Positions 60,747 through 64,000 of a stretch of DNA of 64,000 bases are shown one piece after another. The DNA is taken from assembly GCF_008180195.1 (NCBI RefSeq), contig NZ_VTAV01000010.1, forward strand, positions 101,427 to 165,426, given 5' to 3'. The translations under genes were made by a program, and so were the position numbers. Source of the stretch: Sphingobacterium phlebotomi. GTDB lineage: Bacteria; Bacteroidota; Bacteroidia; Sphingobacteriales; Sphingobacteriaceae. The notes beneath the pieces were generated by a model. That model did not search any database, was not told where the DNA came from, and saw nothing but the letters and a program-made list of their open reading frames with translations. Positions within the stretch are counted from its first letter, which is position 1; the number at the start of each line of letters is the position of its first letter.

Positions 60747-62000
60747 CTACTTTTTAGACAGTGCTTGTTCCAGTTGTTCTTCGTCCACTTCTTTTTCCCA
60801 TTTAGCCATAATGAATGCAGCGGAAGTATTCCCGATGATGTTGGTCAGCGCTCTGGCTTCACTCATAAAACGGTCTATACCAAATACAATAGCGATAGAT
60901 TCTACCGGGATGTGTCCCACGATGGGCAACGTCGCCGCTAGAATAACAAATCCGCTTCCCGTAACACCGGCAGCCCCATTAGAGGTGAAGGTCAGTATAA
61001 AAAGCAAAAATAATTGTTCGTTCCAGGCCATAGGTTGACCAATTGCCTGTGATAGGAAAATCGCGGCCATGGTTAAATAAATCGCTGTTCCATCCAGATT
61101 GAACGAATAGCCTGTAGGGATGACCAGTCGCACGAGCGGTTTACTGCAGCCGGCTTGTTCGAGTTTTTCCATAATGGCAGGCAGGACGGATTCGGAAGAT
61201 GAAGTACCTAGCACAATGAGGAGCTCTTCTTTGATATACACCAATACACGCCATATACTGATTTTATATCGCCACAACAACATGCCGAGAAAGATGAAAA
61301 TATAAATCAAGCACGCCACATAAAACCACACCATCATCAAGCCCAATGATTTTAAAATGCCCACGCCGTATTGCCCCACCGTAAAACCAATAGCGCCCAT
61401 AGCGCCTATAGGGGCTACTTTCATAATCATTTTAATCACGATGAAGATACCATCTAGAAAAGATTGCATTATGCGCTTAACGGGCTCGGCACGTTCTCCC
61501 ATTTTGGCGAAAGCGAAGCCCAACAAGATGGCAAAGAAAAGGACTTGTAATATATTGCCTTCTGAAAGAGAGCCGATAACATTATTTGGGATAATATCGA
61601 GTAAAAACTGCACGACGCCTTTTTGTTTTTCTCCTTCTTGGATGTAGGTGTTAACTTCGGAGGTGTCGAGTTCGGAGACATTGATATTCATACCACCTCC
61701 TGGGTTAGCAAGGTTTACAACCGCCATAGCGATAAACATTGCGCCAAAGGTTGTCAGTTGGAAATAAATCATGGATTTGATACCCAATTTCCCTACTTTT
61801 TTGATATCCTCCATGCCGGCAATACCCAGCACAATGCTACAGAAGATCAATGGGGCGATGATCATCTTGATTAATTTGAGGAATCCATCACCAAATGGTT
61901 TTAGTGCAATACCGAGGTCAGGATAAAAATGACCTAGCGCAACACCGATAAGAATAGCTATAATTACTTGAAAATAAAGCAGGCTGAAAAGTTTTTTCAT
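60747..62000 (-). CDS. Dicarboxylate/amino-acid:cation symporter (DctA type)
   Basis: A 417-residue inner membrane transporter of the DAACS family with eight helices and two re-entrant loops. Signatures: LGTSSSESVLPAIMEKLEQAG (HP1), GYSFNLDGTAIYLTMAA (TM7), TSNGAAGVTGSGFVILAATL (HP2), MSEARALTNIIGN (TM8). It uses proton or sodium gradients to import C4-dicarboxylates or glutamate/aspartate; the sequence alone does not decide which. Confidence 0.93.
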   Translation of the reverse strand: MKKLFSLLYFQVIIAILIGVALGHFYPDLGIALKPFGDGFLKLIKMIIAPLIFCSIVLGIAGMEDIKKVGKLGIKSMIYFQLTTFGAMFIAMAVVNLANPGGGMNINVSELDTSEVNTYIQEGEKQKGVVQFLLDIIPNNVIGSLSEGNILQVLFFAILLGFAFAKMGERAEPVKRIMQSFLDGIFIVIKMIMKVAPIGAMGAIGFTVGQYGVGILKSLGLMMVWFYVACLIYIFIFLGMLLWRYKISIWRVLVYIKEELLIVLGTSSSESVLPAIMEKLEQAGCSKPLVRLVIPTGYSFNLDGTAIYLTMAAIFLSQAIGQPMAWNEQLFLLFILTFTSNGAAGVTGSGFVILAATLPIVGHIPVESIAIVFGIDRFMSEARALTNIIGNTSAAFIMAKWEKEVDEEQLEQALSKK

Positions 62001-62037
62001 GCAGAGTTTAATTTGTGCATTTGATTAGCATCCGGCG

Positions 62038-62067
62038 CAAATATATATAAAAAAGACTAAAAACAAA
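62038..62067 (-). promoter_or_regulatory. Promoter of the symporter gene
   Basis: Minus strand: TTTG (62067-62064), 18 nt, TATATTTG (62045-62038). Start site near 62032, about 32 nt before the symporter start. It is divergent from the element at 62079. Confidence 0.55.
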
Positions 62068-62078
62068 CTTCAAACCCC

Positions 62079-62086
62079 TACCTTTG
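62079..62086 (+). promoter_or_regulatory. -7 element next to ATG 62095
   Basis: TACCTTTG, exact TAnnTTTG, ends 8 nt before the start codon, so the mRNA would have almost no leader. Confidence 0.45.
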
Positions 62087-62094
62087 TTCACACT

Positions 62095-63078
62095 ATGGCA
62101 TCAAGACTTTATAATCCTTTTATTACGTTTAAGTTCGACAACCAAACGTGTTTTTTGACAGGAGAAACGCTGCGGTCTCCGGAGGAACAAATTCAGGTGT
62201 TTCCTGTCTGGATGATGCGTGCCTTCGATTTGGAGGAAAAACCCTTTAAGATGTTGGACGAAAATATTGTTACCTATAAATCACTCAAATTACCTTGTTC
62301 TCTTCGGGTTGCCCAACTATTTGAACAGGTAGAAGACGAAGTGGAAAAAGCCATGAAAGCAGGTTATAATGAAGTGAAGAAGCTGGACGGGCATACGTTG
62401 TTTCAGTGGATAGGGAAAATTTTATATGGTGTTGTTTTCAATGAGATACAATCGGGGATTCGACAAGCGGTACTTAGTGGAGAGGAGATGAATTTTTCCC
62501 AGGCGTTGGTACATAAATTTCGGAATCTACACTTTATGTTACAATCACTTGTTGTGCCTATGGAATTTGAGCACGTCAATCCATTTAATATACAGGTGTT
62601 CCCTGTTGATAGCGCACCGGAGACCTTTTTATACCGGGATGAAATCAATACGTTGATTTTTTCTTTACGGATGAAGGATTTTGCTGTCATAGCCACTTTA
62701 CAGGACAACGGCACAAATGCTATTTATCATGAAGATATTCTGAAACATGTAAAAGGACATATTTTACATCCTATACAATTCGAAGAAATTTGTGCGCGGT
62801 ATTTTTATTCCGCTTATTTGTTTAATCGTTTGCCAGAATATACCTATATGGAAACTCCCGAAAAGGTTTATATAGAACCTATGCCTTTAAATGATTGGAC
62901 ATTGAAACCTATTTTCGATAATTGGCAGGCCAAAACATATGGGCAAGTGTTGGAGAATTTCTGGAAACCATGGGGCTATACGCTTTTTGAAATTATTAAG
63001 AATCCAGAGAAGCCTATGACGTTTCTCTATGATAATGAGGATGGGGTTCCAAAAATAACGGATTTGGCAAAGGCATAA
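62095..63078 (+). CDS. Conserved cytoplasmic protein of unknown function
   Basis: A 327-residue protein without signal peptide or membrane helix. It opens SRLYNPFITFKFDNQTCFLTG, with CFLTG resembling the start of a zinc-poor HNH-like or treble-clef segment, and has many aromatic residues (WMMRAFDLEEKPFKM, FNRLPEYTYMETPEKVYIEP). No family recognised. It is divergent from the symporter gene and 39 bp ahead of the TonB-domain gene. Confidence 0.65.
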   Translation: MASRLYNPFITFKFDNQTCFLTGETLRSPEEQIQVFPVWMMRAFDLEEKPFKMLDENIVTYKSLKLPCSLRVAQLFEQVEDEVEKAMKAGYNEVKKLDGHTLFQWIGKILYGVVFNEIQSGIRQAVLSGEEMNFSQALVHKFRNLHFMLQSLVVPMEFEHVNPFNIQVFPVDSAPETFLYRDEINTLIFSLRMKDFAVIATLQDNGTNAIYHEDILKHVKGHILHPIQFEEICARYFYSAYLFNRLPEYTYMETPEKVYIEPMPLNDWTLKPIFDNWQAKTYGQVLENFWKPWGYTLFEIIKNPEKPMTFLYDNEDGVPKITDLAKA

Positions 63079-63117
63079 TTTTTATGTAATTTTAAGTGAA
63101 CAAACAAAGGAGGAGTC

Positions 63118-63534
63118 ATGAGGTATTGGTTGTTTGCTTTCCTGTTAAGTGTTACATTCGGAATGTTATCTGCGCAAGAGCCCAGAGATTCTCTCCTTGT
63201 CTATAATGTAGATACATATGCGCAATTTGAAGGAGGAGTTCCTGGGTGGAACCGTTTTGTTCGGGAAAATCTTGATATTCGTGATCTTATCAGCTCGATA
63301 GATAGTACAACGTATGTGGACTATGGACTTAAACAGACAGCGATAATGGAATTTACCGTCTGCGAAGATGGGATTGTTTGTGATATTGAGATCGTAAATA
63401 AGAATAAAATAAGTCCAGAGTTTGCCGAACAAGCATTACGTGTGATGAAGAAATCACCAAAATGGACGCCGGCATTGAAAAATGGAAAACCAGTTCGTAC
63501 TCGGTTTAAGCAATCTATTGTTGCTGTTCTATAA
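63118..63534 (+). CDS. TonB C-terminal-domain protein
   Basis: A 138-residue exported protein: signal peptide about 1-20 (GMLSAQ), then a domain of about 100 residues ending KQTAIMEFTVCEDGIVCDIEIVNKN...FAEQALRVMKKSPKWTPALKNGKPV, the TonB_C pattern seen in many small Bacteroidota periplasmic proteins. It lacks the usual TonB transmembrane/proline-rich arm, so it is probably not an energy transducer itself. A strong Shine-Dalgarno-like AAAGGAGG (63106-63113) precedes ATG, unusual in this window. Confidence 0.8.
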   Translation: MRYWLFAFLLSVTFGMLSAQEPRDSLLVYNVDTYAQFEGGVPGWNRFVRENLDIRDLISSIDSTTYVDYGLKQTAIMEFTVCEDGIVCDIEIVNKNKISPEFAEQALRVMKKSPKWTPALKNGKPVRTRFKQSIVAVL

Positions 63535-63649
63535 GTTCTAATTCCTTCCAAGTACTATACTGCAATCGCTGTTTTATTCCTTAGCAAAAAAATATCTACC
63601 ACTTTTCCAGTGATTTGTGTTTTTTGGGATGTGAAAGGTGGGGTATGTG

Positions 63650-63680
63650 TTGGATTATGTGATTAATTTTTCTAGCTTTG
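63650..63680 (+). promoter_or_regulatory. Upstream promoter P1 of a probable rRNA operon
   Basis: TTG (63650-63652), 20 nt, TAGCTTTG (63673-63680), followed by a GGATACC/GGTATCC hairpin near 63703-63720. It is tandem with P2 about 100 bp downstream. Confidence 0.5.
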
Positions 63681-63752
63681 CCCCACTCCGCGAGGGAGGG
63701 GAGGATACCTTAGGGGTATCCATAAGGGGGGATTAAAAAGAAAATATTTTTT

Positions 63753-63783
63753 TTTGTTTTTCCGGAAAACTTTCCTATCTTTG
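63753..63783 (+). promoter_or_regulatory. Promoter P2 of a probable rRNA operon
   Basis: TTTG (63753-63756), 19 nt, TATCTTTG (63776-63783), a consensus promoter in a T-rich tract. It immediately precedes a G-rich leader with several hairpins. Confidence 0.65.
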
Positions 63784-64000
63784 CAGTCCCTTCGGGAACG
63801 GGGGGGTAAAAAATAAGGGATCGATTACCGCATAGCGGTATAGATATATAGGCCGAAGCGCGAAGCGGGGCCGAATAAGTTCTTTAAGGATATATGATCA
63901 TGTAGCGCAGCAGGACCCTTTTAAAAGGGGGAGAGCTGTAGAAGATACAATTTTTTCGGTCCGGGCCGTACAGTACATATTACTGACGATCCGGTCAACA
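63784..64000 (+). other. Probable rRNA operon leader, running off the window
   Basis: A stem-rich GC-rich stretch: CCC-TTC-GGG, TACCGC-ATA-GCGGTA-like and GGCC...GGCC pairs, followed by GTTCTTTAA at 63879-63887, similar to the boxA antitermination signal (E. coli TGCTCTTTA). No 16S 5' sequence (such as AGAGTTTGATC) is seen before 64000, so 16S would begin to the right. No ORF of note. The region 63535-63649 shows nothing. Confidence 0.5.

Noticed and set aside
63784..64000. 16S rRNA gene start
   Set aside because: No conserved 16S 5' sequence is visible; only leader-like features are present.
1..64000. tRNA genes
   Set aside because: No cloverleaf with a T-loop GTTCGAATC-type motif and matching acceptor arms was found by reading the gene-free stretches.

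Overview
The window looks like chromosomal DNA of a Bacteroidota member, most likely family Sphingobacteriaceae. Four things point there: three outer-membrane SusC/SusD-type genes and lipoproteins with short LxxC lipoboxes; many promoters of the Bacteroidota form TTTG-N19/20-TAnnTTTG with A-rich leaders and few Shine-Dalgarno sites; a fused hemC-hemD gene; and the GNAT-argG-argC gene order. The family assignment is inference from gene content.

Layout. 0-1.7 kb: the end of a propeller-like protein gene and a FISUMP-type lipoprotein. 1.9-5.2 kb: an arginine operon (GNAT acyltransferase, argG, argC) preceded by a promoter and a 44-codon leader ORF with arginine codons near its end. 5.4-6.5 kb: a GntR/LacI-type repressor. 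6.7-17.8 kb: a module of an ECF sigma factor, a membrane-anchored TPR protein (likely anti-sigma), a TPR-CHAT protease-like protein on the other strand, and two runs of exported proteins (OmpA-like, lipocalin-like, several unknown, collagen-like). Both runs start at near-identical bipartite promoter motifs, so this may be one sigma-controlled envelope system. 17.8-29 kb: an accessory stretch with an XRE regulator and a small membrane protein, a highly structured non-coding region, an 11-bp repeat array, a TlpA/SusC/SusD locus with a frameshifted susD, a deletion-broken VOC gene, an AraC regulator, small ORFs and a 21-bp degenerate repeat array.

29.0-44.1 kb: a polysaccharide-utilisation-like operon with one strong promoter: two DUF4832 proteins flanking SusC, SusD and a SusE-like lipoprotein, then a beta-helix protein, an FAD oxidoreductase and a sodium:solute symporter. 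No classical glycosidase family other than a GH28-like helix is evident. 44.1-62 kb is mostly core: a lipoprotein; the heme precursor genes hemA, hemCD, hemB, hemL; a DUF2027 protein, aat and rbfA; a probable 185-nt ncRNA; argH, galM, a dGTPase and topB; a GbsR-type regulator with three small membrane proteins behind an operator-like palindrome; and a DctA-type symporter. The last 2 kb holds a conserved unknown gene, a TonB C-terminal-domain protein, and what looks like the promoter and leader of an rRNA operon running off the end.

The genes most likely to act together are: GNAT/ArgG/ArgC with ArgH (arginine from glutamate); HemA/HemL/HemB/HemCD (glutamyl-tRNA to uroporphyrinogen III); the sigma/TPR/CHAT/exported protein module; and the 29-44 kb uptake and breakdown operon.
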